Assembly (NCBI GenBank): GCA_027490975.1
Contig: JAIXXA010000040.1
Span: 1 to 39,127, forward strand
DNA: 39,127 nt
Direction of reading: 5' to 3'
Origin: Rhodospirillaceae bacterium
Lineage (GTDB): Bacteria; Pseudomonadota; Alphaproteobacteria; CACIAM-22H2
Shown one piece after another: positions 9,808 to 18,504 of this stretch; the stretch's first letter is position 1, and each line of letters begins with the position of its first letter. The notes under the pieces are model-generated. The model searched no databases and was not told where the DNA came from. It saw only the letters and a list, made by a program, of their open reading frames with translations. The translations under genes and the position numbers were made by a program.

Positions 9808-10925
9808 TTGTTGTAGGGGTCGGCCGCGTCGCGCAGGCCGTCGCCGAGGAAGTTGAGCGCCATCACCGCGACCACCACGGCCGCACCGGGGGCAAACAGC
9901 CATGGGGCCGTCGCGATCGAGCGGATATTTTGCGCCTCGCGCAGCAGCACGCCCCACGAGATCGTGGGCGGCTGCAGCCCGAGCCCGAGAAAGGACAACG
10001 AGGTTTCGGCCAAGATCATCGCCGGGATCGCGAGCGTGATGCTCGCAATGATGTGGCTCATGAAGCTCGGCAGCATGTGGCGGAAGATCACGCGCCCTTC
10101 CGAAGCACCGTCGAGCCGTGCGGCCACGACGAACTCTTCGGTGCGCAGGCTCAAAAAGCGACCGCGCACGACGCGTGCCAACTGCGCCCAGCCGGTGAGC
10201 GACAGAATGACGGTGATCATGAAATACTGCGTGGTCGCGGGCCAGTCCTGCGGCATCGCGGCGGCGAGCGCGAGCCAGATCGGGATCGACGGCAGCGACA
10301 GGATGAATTCGATCACGCGCTGGATGCCGAAATCGAGCTTGCCGCCGAAATAGCCCGAGATACCGCCGAGCACCACGCCGATGGTGAGCGACAGGAACAC
10401 GCCGACCAATCCCAGCGACAGCGAAATCTGCGCGCCCTGCATGATGCGGCTGTAGACGCAGCGTCCGAGCCGGTCGGCGCCGAGCAGGAACAGAGGCTGG
10501 CGCGGATCGCTCGAAGCGAAGAGATGACGGTCGACCGGGAACAGGCCGAACAGGTTGTATTCGTATCCCTTTCCGAAGATTTCGAGCGGGATCTTGCGGC
10601 TCGTATCCTCGACATAGATGGCCGCCAGCGACACCGGATCGCGGCGCAGCGCATAGGGATGGAAATAGGGCCGGAACGCGAAGCCATCGTCCGTATCGAA
10701 AAAATGGATGGACTGCGGCGGGTGGAAGGCGGCACGCGCATTCTGGCGCGCCGGATCGTTCACGGCGAAAAAGCCCGGAATCGCCGCCACGATGTAGAGC
10801 GCCACCACGACCACGAGCCCCACCATCGCAAGGCGATGGCGCTTGAACGCCCACCACAGCAATTGCCATTGCGAGGCAACTGCCATCTGCTTGGCATCGA
10901 CCGCCCCTTCCGCGAGTGCCGCCAT
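9804..10925 (-). CDS. ABC transporter permease, DppC/OppC type with large periplasmic insertion
   Basis: A 373-residue inner-membrane permease. The first membrane helix is near 34-55. Then about 95 polar residues form a periplasmic loop before the conserved FLLGADRLGRC and the BPD transmembrane domain (helices from about 165). The EAA-type cytoplasmic loop is near VVAARLDGASEGRVIFRHML. Ordinary peptide permeases of this class are near 300 residues. The large insertion with the FGLFPVDRHLF segment resembles oligosaccharide-type members of the family. It is coupled to the ATPase by an ATGA overlap and follows the DppB-type permease by 3 bp. The sugar-type reading is inference, supported by the uronate enzymes around it. 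Confidence 0.93.
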
Positions 10926-10928
10926 CGC

Positions 10929-11915
10929 CTACTCCAGCCGAATGCGCGGATCGACGAGAGCGAGCAGAATGTCGCTGACGAGCGAACCCAGCAAAGTCAA
11001 AGCGCAGATCAGCAGCACGAAGGCGCCGGCCAGATACATGTCCTGGCTCATCAGCGACTGCAGCAGCATCGGCCCTGCGGTCGGCAGGCTCAGCACGATT
11101 GCGACGATGACCGAGCCCGACACGAGATTGGGCAAGAGCCAAGCGATCGTCGAGATGAACGGATTGAGGGCGACGCGCAGCGGATATTTGACGAGCAATG
11201 CGAATTCCGAAAGCCCCTTGGCGCGCGCCGTGGTGACGTAGGGCTTGTTGAGCTCGTCGAGCATGTTGGCGCGCATCACGCGGATGAGGCTCGCCGTACC
11301 CGACACGGCGAGGATCACGACCGGCACCCACAGATGCGACAGAAGATCGAGCACCTTGCCAAAGCTCCAGGGGGCGGCGACGTAGGGCTCGGAGAACAGC
11401 CCGCCGACATCCTGGCCGAACTTGACGGCGGCCACATACATCAGCACGAGGGCAAGCAGGAAACTCGGGATCGCAAGACCGAGGAAGCTGAAGAAGGTCG
11501 CGATATAGTCACCGACCGAATATTTTTTGACCGCCGAAAACACGCCGATCGGCAACGCCAAGCCCCAGGTCAGCAGCAGCGTCGAAACAGTGAGCAGCAG
11601 AGTCAGCGACATGCGCTCCCAGATGAGTTCCGAGACCGGCTGCTGCCACTCAAAGCTCAGGCCGAAATTGCCTTCGGTCACGATGCCGACGATCCACTTG
11701 AAATACTGCACGATCATCGGCTGGTCGAGGCCGAAACGCGCGCGCAGATCGGCGGCCGTGTTCTGGTCCACGACCTCGTTGGAGGCTGCGAGCGTGGCGA
11801 TGTAGGTCGTAACGTAGTCGCCCGGCGGCAGTTCGATCAGCACGAACGACAGGAAGCTCAACGCCACCAGCGACGGGATCATCCACAAAAGACGCGAAAC
11901 GATGAAGCGCAGCAT
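10929..11915 (-). CDS. ABC transporter permease, DppB/OppB type
   Basis: A 328-residue inner-membrane permease. The N-terminal helix MLRFIVSRLLWMIPSLVALS is typical of the family and is followed by the periplasmic region and the BPD transmembrane domain. The conserved cytoplasmic loop is YVTTARAKGLSEFALLVKY. It pairs with the DppC-type permease just downstream to form the channel. It starts 85 bp after the substrate-binding protein gene. That gap contains a hairpin which probably lowers permease expression relative to the binding protein. Confidence 0.93.
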   Translation of the reverse strand: MLRFIVSRLLWMIPSLVALSFLSFVLIELPPGDYVTTYIATLAASNEVVDQNTAADLRARFGLDQPMIVQYFKWIVGIVTEGNFGLSFEWQQPVSELIWERMSLTLLLTVSTLLLTWGLALPIGVFSAVKKYSVGDYIATFFSFLGLAIPSFLLALVLMYVAAVKFGQDVGGLFSEPYVAAPWSFGKVLDLLSHLWVPVVILAVSGTASLIRVMRANMLDELNKPYVTTARAKGLSEFALLVKYPLRVALNPFISTIAWLLPNLVSGSVIVAIVLSLPTAGPMLLQSLMSQDMYLAGAFVLLICALTLLGSLVSDILLALVDPRIRLE

Positions 11916-11948
11916 GCGTGTCGGTTTTTCCGCTTTGGGAAGAGGGCG

Positions 11949-11986
11949 GCGGCCGACCCGCCCCTGCAGAAGGGGGGATCGGCCGC
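11949..11986 (-). other. Intercistronic stem-loop between binding protein and permease genes
   Basis: An inverted repeat pairs 11949-11959 with 11976-11986. Eight outer pairs (GCGGCCGA with TCGGCCGC) are perfect, one inner pair mismatches, and more G/C pairing lies toward the loop. No U-run follows on the minus strand, so it is not a classical terminator. Hairpins in this position commonly protect the abundant binding-protein transcript and reduce permease expression; that role is inferred here. Confidence 0.55.
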
Positions 11987-12000
11987 GCGAACCTCGTCGT

Positions 12001-13974
12001 TTAGGCCGTGAAGAAGAACTGCTGCGGCAGGGCCGGACCCGGGTTCGGCCAGCTCCAGGCCTGCGGCATCTTCAGCGGCACGTTGCGCAGGTTGTTCTTC
12101 GCGATGCCGAACGAGTTGACCGCAAGGCACACGCCGATCGTCTCGAAAGCGTCGGCCGTGAGGTCGAGCATTTCCTTGACGATCTGGCCGCGCTTGGCGA
12201 TGTCGGGCGTGGCGCGCGCATCGTCGAACAGCTTCATGCGGCGCTTCTGGCTTTCCGGCGGTTCCTGGCCTTCCTTGCCGCCCGACACGTACCATTGCGT
12301 CCACGGGATCGCGTAGCGCGAGCCTTGCGGATGCTGGGCAAGGTAGTCGCGCGGATCGAGGATCGGATCGAGACCGCCGGGGCCGGGCCACGTTGCCGCG
12401 TCGTGGTCGTTGTTGTCGCCGCGCGTGTAGTAGAGCGCGCGTTCGATCGTATTGACCTTGATGTCGACGCCGAGGGCCGCCCAATGGCGCTTCACGAGTT
12501 CGAGCGTGTCGACCGCGTCCGGGTAGAGGGTCGGGATCACGTCGATCGCGAAAAACACTTTTTGCCCATCGGGGCGCAGACGCATGCGGTCGGGCCCGCG
12601 CCGGTAGCCGAGGCGGTCGAGGATCGCGTTGGCCTGCGCCGGATCGTGGCTCGTGAACTGCCGTGAGAGCTTCTCGTGGTACCAGGGATGGCCGGGGCGC
12701 GGCCCGGTCTGGTAGGGCTCCGACTGACCGAGATAGACGAGATCGATGATCTCCTTGCGGTCGATGCCGAGCGACAGCGCCTGGCGGAACTCCTTGTTGG
12801 CGAACATGGCGCGCATCGCGGGATCTTTGTGCGTCATGTTCAGATAGATCATGCATTGCTGCGCGCCCGAGGCGACCAGCTCGACGAGGCGGTAGCCGCC
12901 GCGCTGCATGTTCTGCGACAGGGTCGGCTTGTTCTGCAGCGAGTCGATATGGCGGTCCTGGATGTCGATGCGGCCCGAGATCGTGTCGAGCATCAGCGAT
13001 TCGACGTCCTGGGAGATGTTCATCGTCAGCTGGTCGATATAGGGCAGCTGCGCGCCGTTGGTGTCGACCTGCCAGAAATACGGATTGCGGCGCATCGTCA
13101 CGCGCGTCGCCCCGCCCGTATAGGCTTCCGCGACGACCCACGGATCGAGCGTGGGCTTCTCGGCGTTGCCCCAGCGCGACGGGATTTCGATGTCGCCGCA
13201 GCGCGCGCGGAACAAAGTCGGCCAATCCGACAGGTTGGCCGCGCGCACTTGCGCGTCGAGGCCCGAATTGTATTTCGGATGGAATTGGCTGCAGTAGTGC
13301 TTGGGGAACAGCGTCGGATGCTGGCCGAGCGGCGTTGCCAGATTCTCGAGGAACATCGCGTAGGGCGCTTCGAACGCGAACTTGACGGCCGTGTCGCTGA
13401 CCTTGGTCACGACGGCCGGCTTGCCGCCGATCGTGAGCACCGAGGGGACCGAACGGTAGAGTTCGGCGTTCTTCGTGCAGTCTTCGATCGCGAACACGAC
13501 GTCGTCGGCGGTGAAGGGTTTGCCGTCCGACCATTTCATGCCCTGGCGCAGATGGAACACGAACTCGGTCGCGGTCGCGTTGACGTCCCAGCGCTCGGCG
13601 ACGTTGGGCAGCACTTGCGTGAATTCGAGGTTCCAGCGCACGAGGCCCTGGTTGCCGACCATGCGCAGAATGCCGTTGTGGTCGCTCGAGCCGCGCAGCC
13701 CCCGGCGCAGCGTGCCGCCGTAGCGGCCCACGGTTTCGTGCGGTGTGACGACCATCGGATTGCGCGGCAGGCGCTGGTCGAGCGGCGGCAGGCGGTTTTC
13801 GGCGACCATGCGCGCGAGTTCCGGCGCTTCCTTGGCGGCCGCTTGGGCAAAGGCCAAAGTCGGGCTTGCGGCGAGGGCAGCCACCCCGGCCACACCCTGC
13901 AGCAGAACGCGCCGCGATACGGCGCTCTCGGTGTTCGCGTAGCTCTCGGTCTTCGAATCCTTGCGGTCCGACAT
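12001..13974 (-). CDS. Family 5 solute-binding protein of the Dpp/Opp-type importer
   Basis: A 657-residue periplasmic binding protein, clearly longer than the roughly 530 residues of typical DppA/OppA. It has a Tat-like signal, SRRVLLQG at 20-27, then a hydrophobic stretch ending AFAQA near 44. Family 5 landmarks are visible: FHLRQGMKWSDGKPFTADDV, and FANKEFRQALSLGIDRKEI in the second lobe. Large family 5 proteins with this type of permease often bind oligosaccharides rather than peptides. With uronate dehydrogenase and glucarate dehydratase under the same predicted regulator, an uronide or oligouronide ligand is a reasonable inference. GGGAGGGA lies 5 nt before ATG 13974. It is the first gene of the importer operon. 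Confidence 0.93.
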   Translation of the reverse strand: MSDRKDSKTESYANTESAVSRRVLLQGVAGVAALAASPTLAFAQAAAKEAPELARMVAENRLPPLDQRLPRNPMVVTPHETVGRYGGTLRRGLRGSSDHNGILRMVGNQGLVRWNLEFTQVLPNVAERWDVNATATEFVFHLRQGMKWSDGKPFTADDVVFAIEDCTKNAELYRSVPSVLTIGGKPAVVTKVSDTAVKFAFEAPYAMFLENLATPLGQHPTLFPKHYCSQFHPKYNSGLDAQVRAANLSDWPTLFRARCGDIEIPSRWGNAEKPTLDPWVVAEAYTGGATRVTMRRNPYFWQVDTNGAQLPYIDQLTMNISQDVESLMLDTISGRIDIQDRHIDSLQNKPTLSQNMQRGGYRLVELVASGAQQCMIYLNMTHKDPAMRAMFANKEFRQALSLGIDRKEIIDLVYLGQSEPYQTGPRPGHPWYHEKLSRQFTSHDPAQANAILDRLGYRRGPDRMRLRPDGQKVFFAIDVIPTLYPDAVDTLELVKRHWAALGVDIKVNTIERALYYTRGDNNDHDAATWPGPGGLDPILDPRDYLAQHPQGSRYAIPWTQWYVSGGKEGQEPPESQKRRMKLFDDARATPDIAKRGQIVKEMLDLTADAFETIGVCLAVNSFGIAKNNLRNVPLKMPQAWSWPNPGPALPQQFFFTA

Positions 13975-14021
13975 CAGTTCCCTCCCCTTTTGGTGCGCCT
14001 TGGGGCGCGTTTGTTGGATTC

Positions 14022-14050
14022 ATTAGGGCACTAATATATCAGCGTGTCAA
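14022..14050 (-). promoter_or_regulatory. Promoter of the importer operon with GntR-type operator in the spacer
   Basis: On the minus strand TTGACA (14050-14045) and CCTAAT (14027-14022) are separated by 17 bp. The spacer holds an imperfect copy (16 of 20 positions) of the perfect palindrome found at 14856-14875. The TGA stop of the regulator gene lies inside the -35 region. A repressor bound here would block RNA polymerase. The site controls the binding protein, permeases, ATPase, dehydratase and RraA-like genes. Confidence 0.65.
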
Positions 14051-14820
14051 CCTTGCTCCTTTTCGGTCGCATTGGCTGCGGCAGCAGCGGGCGCAGCGCG
14101 CACATATTCGGGAAAGCGCGCGCAGAGATTTTCGATGTTCGCCAGCGTTCCGGACAGGTGCTTGCGCAGAAAAGCTTGCGCCACTTCCGGCTGGCGGTCG
14201 GCGATCGCCTCGACGATCGCCTGATGGTCGTCGAGAACGATCTGGATCTTGCCAAGCGCGGGCAAATGCAGGCGACGCAGCCGGTCGATCTGGCCGCTGT
14301 GGCGGCGGGTAAGATGCCACAGATCCTGCACACGCGCCGCCTCGTACATGAGGCGGTGGAATTGCTGGTCTTCGGCGGAGAAGGCGCCGAGATCGTTGTT
14401 CTTGGAGATCTCGCGCTGGCGCGCAAGCGAGGCGCGCAAGGAAGCGATCAGTTCGGCCGACGGCGCCATCGCAAGCTCGCGCACGATTTCGAGCTCGATC
14501 GAGCGGCGCAGAAAATGCGCCGCACGCGCGGCCGTGAGATCGATGAGGCTTACGACCGTGGCGTGCTGCGGAAACACTTCGACGAGCCCTTCGGCCGCCA
14601 GCCGCATGAGCGCATCGCGCACCGGCGTTTGGCTCACGCCCAGTTGGCGGGCAAGGGCCGCGCGCGACAAGACCGTGCCGGGGGCGAGTTGCAGCGAAAC
14701 GATCGCTTCGCGCAGCCGCTCGAAGGCGTGCGGGGCGGCGCGGCCGCGGCGCACCGGCAGAGCGGGCGACGAACGGCGGACGGATTTGCGCGAGCGCAGC
14801 GGGGCGGCAGGCGTTGCCAT
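14047..14820 (-). CDS. GntR family transcriptional regulator, FadR/FCD subfamily
   Basis: A 257-residue regulator. A basic N-terminal tail (1-30) precedes the winged helix (about 33-93), with LSRAALARQLGVSQTPVRDA as the DNA-reading helix pair. An all-helical FCD ligand domain follows (about 98-225). FCD metal-site residues appear as an Asp and His in EDQQFHRLM, a His in DDHQAIVEAI and a His in FLRKHL, so a metal-bound carboxylate effector is likely. The gene lies between the importer operon (same strand, downstream) and the uronate dehydrogenase operon (divergent), with matching operator sequences on each side. Inference: it represses both, and itself, until a uronate or aldarate binds. Confidence 0.93.
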   Translation of the reverse strand: MATPAAPLRSRKSVRRSSPALPVRRGRAAPHAFERLREAIVSLQLAPGTVLSRAALARQLGVSQTPVRDALMRLAAEGLVEVFPQHATVVSLIDLTAARAAHFLRRSIELEIVRELAMAPSAELIASLRASLARQREISKNNDLGAFSAEDQQFHRLMYEAARVQDLWHLTRRHSGQIDRLRRLHLPALGKIQIVLDDHQAIVEAIADRQPEVAQAFLRKHLSGTLANIENLCARFPEYVRAAPAAAAANATEKEQG

Positions 14821-14841
14821 AACGCGCGAGTGTAGCAGCGT

Positions 14842-14875
14842 TTGTGCAACTGTCGAGCACTAATATATTAGTGCT
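14842..14875 (+). promoter_or_regulatory. Divergent promoter/operator with perfect 20-bp palindrome
   Basis: AGCACTAATATATTAGTGCT (14856-14875) is a perfect palindrome in an otherwise GC-rich context, 36 bp before the regulator start and 57 bp before the uronate dehydrogenase start. On the plus strand TTGTGC (14842-14847) and TATATT (14864-14869) form a promoter with a 16-bp spacer, and the -10 box lies inside the palindrome. A related copy sits in the importer promoter. Length, symmetry and position fit an FCD-type GntR operator. Confidence 0.75.
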
Positions 14876-14931
14876 TTCAAGCGTGCCGCTTCCTCGTTAA
14901 AGTGGGCGCCACAAACGTACGGGAGGGACCC

Positions 14932-15738
14932 TTGAATATTCTTCTGACCGGTGCCGCCGGGCATATCGGCGGCAAGCTGCGCCGCCTGTTCGCCGGTCGC
15001 TTCGCCAAACTGCGCCTGAGCGACATAACTCCGATCGTGGATCTCGCCCCCGGCGAAGAGAATTTCACCTGCGATCTTGCCGACCGCGACGCGGTCGAAC
15101 GCGCGATGGTCGGAATCGACGGCGTGATCCATCTCGGCGCCTTGTCGGTCGAATACGATTTCGACCGCATCCTGCAGGCCAACATCGTCGGCACCTACAA
15201 TGTCTACGAGGCCGCACGCAAAGCCGGCACCAAGCGCATCGTGTTCGGCAGTTCGAACCATGCGGTGGGCTTCCATCCGCGCAGCAGCATGATCGACCAC
15301 CGCGTCGACATCCGGCCCGACACGCGCTACGGCCTCAGCAAATGCTGGGGCGAAGCGGTCGCGGCACTCTATGCCGACAAATACGGCGTCGAGACGCTCA
15401 ATATCCGCATCGGCAATGCGGCCGACGTGCCGCAGACGCTGCGAGCCCTGGCCCTTTGGACGAGCGCGCGCGATCTCGCCCAGCTTATCGCGATCGGCCT
15501 CGAGCATCCCGACATTCGCTGCGAGATCGTTTACGGCATCTCGCGCAACAGCCGCGCCTGGTACGACAATTCGAACGCCTATCGCCTCGGCTACAAGCCG
15601 CAGGACAGTGCCGACGACCATGTCGCGGCCGCCGAAGCCGGCGAAAAGACTGCCGTGCAGGACGAAATCTCGCTGCGCTTCCAAGGCGGGCCGTTCTGCG
15701 CGGCCGAATACGCCAAACCGCTGCGTGCGGCTCGCTAG
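14932..15738 (+). CDS. udh: Uronate dehydrogenase-like NAD-dependent epimerase/dehydratase family protein
   Basis: A 268-residue Rossmann protein of the length of known uronate dehydrogenases. It has the NAD motif TGAAGHIG near the N-terminus, the active-site YGLSK motif, and segments close to the Agrobacterium-type enzyme as I recall it: FGSSNHAVGFHPR, SKCWGEAVA, RIGNAADVP and a C-terminal RFQGGPFCAAEY. The family oxidises D-glucuronate or D-galacturonate to the aldaro-lactone. The TTG at 14932 was chosen because GGAGG lies 5 nt upstream and it places the first residues (MNILLTGAAG) exactly at the family start; the ATG 30 bp upstream has no ribosome site. It is followed after 4 bp by the glucarate dehydratase-like gene, which would act on its product. 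Confidence 0.88.
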   Translation: MNILLTGAAGHIGGKLRRLFAGRFAKLRLSDITPIVDLAPGEENFTCDLADRDAVERAMVGIDGVIHLGALSVEYDFDRILQANIVGTYNVYEAARKAGTKRIVFGSSNHAVGFHPRSSMIDHRVDIRPDTRYGLSKCWGEAVAALYADKYGVETLNIRIGNAADVPQTLRALALWTSARDLAQLIAIGLEHPDIRCEIVYGISRNSRAWYDNSNAYRLGYKPQDSADDHVAAAEAGEKTAVQDEISLRFQGGPFCAAEYAKPLRAAR

Positions 15739-15742
15739 CGCC

Positions 15743-17014
15743 ATGATTCGCTCCAATCCGCGCATCGCCGCCGTCCGCACCACGCCGATCGCGTTCCGCG
15801 ATCCCCCGCTGCTCAACGTGGCCGGCGTGCACGAGGCCTTCGCCTTGCGCAGCATTATCGAGGTCGAAACCGAAGACGGCCGCATCGGGCTCGGCGAGAG
15901 CTACGGCGATCTCGAAACGCTCGCCAATCTCGCCAAGATCGGCCCGCTGCTCGTAGGCCTCGATCCGCACGACCTCAACGGCCTTGCAAGCCGCAGCTAC
16001 CAAGCGGTGACCGGCCAGGAATTTACGGGCCAGACCTATCCGGCCGCCGGCGACAAGGCGCTTGCGAGTGCGACCGCCGCGTTCGAGGTGGCGTTCCTCG
16101 ATCTGCAGGGCCAGATCGCGGGCTTGCCGCTGTGGGCGATTCTCGGCGGCAAGGTGCGCGAACGCGTGCCGTTCAGCGCCTATCTCTTCTACAAATTCAA
16201 ACAGCACAAGGACGATCCCGGCTATCCCGCCGACGATTGGGGCGAGGCGATCGACCACGCGCAGATCGTGGCGCAGGCCAAGCGCATGGTGCTCGACCAC
16301 GGCTTCGGCTCGATCAAGCTCAAGGCCGGCGTGTTCGAACCGGACTTCGAAATCGAATCCTTGCGCGCGCTGCGCAAGGCCTTCCCCGAGCATCCGCTGC
16401 GCATCGATCCCAACGGCGGCTGGTCGGTCGCGACGACCAAGCGCGTGATGCCGCAGCTCGACGGCCTGCTCGAATATCTCGAAGACCCGACCGGCACGCT
16501 CGAAGAGATGGGCGAAGTTGCGGCATTCGCCAAGATGCCGCTTGCGACCAACATGGTCACGATCGCCTTCGGCCATATCCCGAAATCGGTGCGGCTCAAC
16601 GCCGTCCAGATCGTGCTGAGCGACCACCATTACTGGGGCGGGCTGCGCGCGACCCAGCATCTCGCCCAGATCGGCCGCGTGTTCGGGCTCGGCATCTCGA
16701 TGCATTCGAACTCGCATCTCGGCATCAGCTTGGCCGCGATGACGCATGTGGGGGCCACGATCCCGAACCTCGCCTATGCCTGCGACACGCACTATCCCTG
16801 GCAGGTCGAAGAGGTGATCGACGGCGGCAAGCTCGCATTCGAAGGCGGCAGCCTCGCCCCGCCGCAAGGCCCCGGCCTCGGCGTGCGGCTCGACCGCACG
16901 GCGCTTGCCACCCTGCACCGCCAGTACCAAACCTGCGGCATTCGCAAGCGCGACGACGCCAAAGAGATGCGCAAATACCGGCCGGACTGGAGCTCGGCGC
17001 GGCCGCGCTTCTAG
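15743..17014 (+). CDS. Glucarate dehydratase-like enolase-superfamily protein
   Basis: A 423-residue protein of the glucarate dehydratase subgroup. All expected active-site positions are present: KxK bases Lys192 and Lys194 (IKLKAG), metal ligands Asp222 (IDPNGGWS), Glu247 (LEDPTG) and Asn270 (ATNM), and the opposing base His321 (SMHSNSHLGISL). The blocks align with E. coli GudD as I remember it, including THV near AMTHVGATIP and the C-terminal LYQ/RQYQ...RDDA region. The reaction would be D-glucarate or a close aldarate to 5-keto-4-deoxyglucarate. It lies directly after the uronate dehydrogenase gene with no clear ribosome site, so it is probably translated by coupling. It converges on pcaG with 2 bp between coding ends. 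Confidence 0.88.
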   Translation: MIRSNPRIAAVRTTPIAFRDPPLLNVAGVHEAFALRSIIEVETEDGRIGLGESYGDLETLANLAKIGPLLVGLDPHDLNGLASRSYQAVTGQEFTGQTYPAAGDKALASATAAFEVAFLDLQGQIAGLPLWAILGGKVRERVPFSAYLFYKFKQHKDDPGYPADDWGEAIDHAQIVAQAKRMVLDHGFGSIKLKAGVFEPDFEIESLRALRKAFPEHPLRIDPNGGWSVATTKRVMPQLDGLLEYLEDPTGTLEEMGEVAAFAKMPLATNMVTIAFGHIPKSVRLNAVQIVLSDHHYWGGLRATQHLAQIGRVFGLGISMHSNSHLGISLAAMTHVGATIPNLAYACDTHYPWQVEEVIDGGKLAFEGGSLAPPQGPGLGVRLDRTALATLHRQYQTCGIRKRDDAKEMRKYRPDWSSARPRF

Positions 17015-17016
17015 GC

Positions 17017-17583
17017 TTAGACCGCGAAGAACACCGTTTCGCCTTCGCCCTGCAGGCGAATGTCGAAGCGCCAGTTCCCCGGCGCCTCCTGCGATGCGAT
17101 CAGCGTCGAACGCCGTGCGGCGGGAACAAGTGCCAGCACCGGATCGGATGCGTTGGCGGCTTCGCCCGCAAAATAGAGCCGCGTGTACAGCCGATTCAAC
17201 AGCCCGCGCCCGAGAACGGAAACGGCGATGTGCGGCGCGTTCGCACCCGCTGCCCCGGGCCTGATTGTTTGCAACCGGAAGATGCCGCTTGCGTCCGTGG
17301 CCACACGCGCGTGCCCGCGGAACGGCAAGTTAGCCGGCAGGCCTGCATCATTGCCCGCATAGCGCCCCGCCGCATCGGCCTGCCAGAATTCAAGCATCGC
17401 ATCGCCGACGGGCAGGCCGTCGCCGTCCAACACCGTGCCGACGATTTCGACGGCAGGCCCCGCCCCGGCGATCGCCGTATCGACCGCGGCCGCATAGGGA
17501 TAGCGCTGCGGCGTGAGGCAATAGTGGAAAAACGGCCCGACCGTCTGCGACGGCGTGATGCCCAGCGTTTTGTGCTCAACCAT
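17017..17583 (-). CDS. pcaG: Protocatechuate 3,4-dioxygenase alpha subunit
   Basis: A 188-residue intradiol dioxygenase subunit. The N-terminus (ITPSQTVGPFFHYCLTP) is characteristic of PcaG. The middle shows the dioxygenase fold blocks GDAMLEFWQADAAGRY and GIFRLQTIRPGA, then APHIAVSVLGRGLLNRLYTR. As in other alpha subunits, the full iron-ligand set is in the beta subunit. With PcaH it opens the protocatechuate ring between the hydroxyls. ATG 17583 is the family start and overlaps the pcaH 3' end by 8 bp; the open frame upstream is internal to pcaH. It sits about 12 kb from pcaB, with the uronate module between them. Confidence 0.94.
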   Translation of the reverse strand: MVEHKTLGITPSQTVGPFFHYCLTPQRYPYAAAVDTAIAGAGPAVEIVGTVLDGDGLPVGDAMLEFWQADAAGRYAGNDAGLPANLPFRGHARVATDASGIFRLQTIRPGAAGANAPHIAVSVLGRGLLNRLYTRLYFAGEAANASDPVLALVPAARRSTLIASQEAPGNWRFDIRLQGEGETVFFAV

Positions 17584-18292
17584 GCGCGCCCTCCGCTTCG
17601 AACGGCGTTGCGGCCCGGCCGCGCAGCACGATGTCCCACACGTAGCCGAGCGCCCATTCGGGCATCGTCGTGTCGATGTCGAAGCGCGCCACCATGCGCG
17701 CGCGCGCGGCCGCATCGGGCACCGAGCCCATGATCGGATCGAGCGCATGCAAGGGATCGCCGGGGAAATACATCTGCGTCACCAACCGCTGCAGAAAAGA
17801 CCGTCCGAACAGCGAAAAATGGATGTGCGCGGGCCGCCAGGCATTGGCGTGGTTGCGCCACGGATAGGCGCCGGGGCGGATCGTCGTGAAACGGTAGCGG
17901 CCTTGCGCATCGGTCGCCACGCGACCCGCACCGAAGAAATGCGGATCGAGCGGTGCGGGATGCTGGTCGGCAGCATGGATGTAGCGGCCCGCCGCATTGG
18001 CCTGCCAGATTTCGACGAGCGTGTCGGGCACGGGCCTGCCGTCTTCGTCGAGCACGCGGCCCGACACGACGATGCGCTCGCCTTGCGCCTCGTGGCCGTC
18101 AGCGCTCTTCGTGAGATCGTCGTCGCCGGGGCGGATCGCCGCGTGCCCGAGCAGGGGCCCCGACAATTCGCCAGGCCCCGCCGGAATCGCGATCGGCGGC
18201 AGCAACGGTGCGCGCTTCTGCGTGCTGCGATAGCCCTGCGACAGCGAAGGCGCATGCGCCCCCAAACTCGCCACGGGATAGATATCGGCCAT
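17576..18292 (-). CDS. pcaH: Protocatechuate 3,4-dioxygenase beta subunit
   Basis: A 238-residue catalytic subunit. The Fe(III) ligands are all visible: Tyr104 (GRYIH), Tyr143 (AYPWRNH), His156 and His158 (PAHIHFSLFG). The N-terminal YRSTQKRAP segment is typical of PcaH. The product, 3-carboxy-cis,cis-muconate, is the substrate of PcaB. ATG 18292 has GGGGGAG about 5 nt upstream; an in-frame GTG five codons earlier is inside that purine run and is less likely. It heads a two-gene pcaHG operon with a candidate promoter about 70 bp upstream. No PcaQ or PcaU type regulator is next to it. Confidence 0.95.
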   Translation of the reverse strand: MADIYPVASLGAHAPSLSQGYRSTQKRAPLLPPIAIPAGPGELSGPLLGHAAIRPGDDDLTKSADGHEAQGERIVVSGRVLDEDGRPVPDTLVEIWQANAAGRYIHAADQHPAPLDPHFFGAGRVATDAQGRYRFTTIRPGAYPWRNHANAWRPAHIHFSLFGRSFLQRLVTQMYFPGDPLHALDPIMGSVPDAAARARMVARFDIDTTMPEWALGYVWDIVLRGRAATPFEAEGAHG

Positions 18293-18353
18293 GTCGTCTC
18301 CCCCCACTTGCGCGCGCCGCTTCGAACACGCGACGACATGCTACAATCGGCGA

Positions 18354-18393
18354 CGGATGTTGACTATAGGCGACATCGGTAACCTATTTCCAA
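18354..18393 (-). promoter_or_regulatory. Candidate pcaHG promoter with an inverted repeat around the -10 box
   Basis: On the minus strand TTGGAA (18393-18388) and TATAGT (18368-18363) are separated by 19 bp. The -10 box lies in the 12-bp centre of an inverted repeat, CCGATGT (18379-18373) and ACATCCG (18360-18354), with one mismatch. This could be the binding site of a pca regulator encoded elsewhere. The spacer is long, so activation would probably be needed. Predicted by eye only. Confidence 0.4.
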
Positions 18394-18504
18394 CCCGCTG
18401 AAATAAAACGCCAAGTGCGCGATTCTGGGCCAATTAGGCAACGGAATCCGAATTGCCGTTCTGTCGCCAATTTCCCGATCTTCACCATGCCAGACATGCA
18501 CAAC

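Noticed and set aside
14028..14046. The AT-rich repeat near the regulator stop codon as an attachment site or mobile-element end
   Set aside because: Its pairing with the perfect palindrome at 14856-14875 and its place in a promoter fit an operator; no integrase, transposase or target duplication is present.
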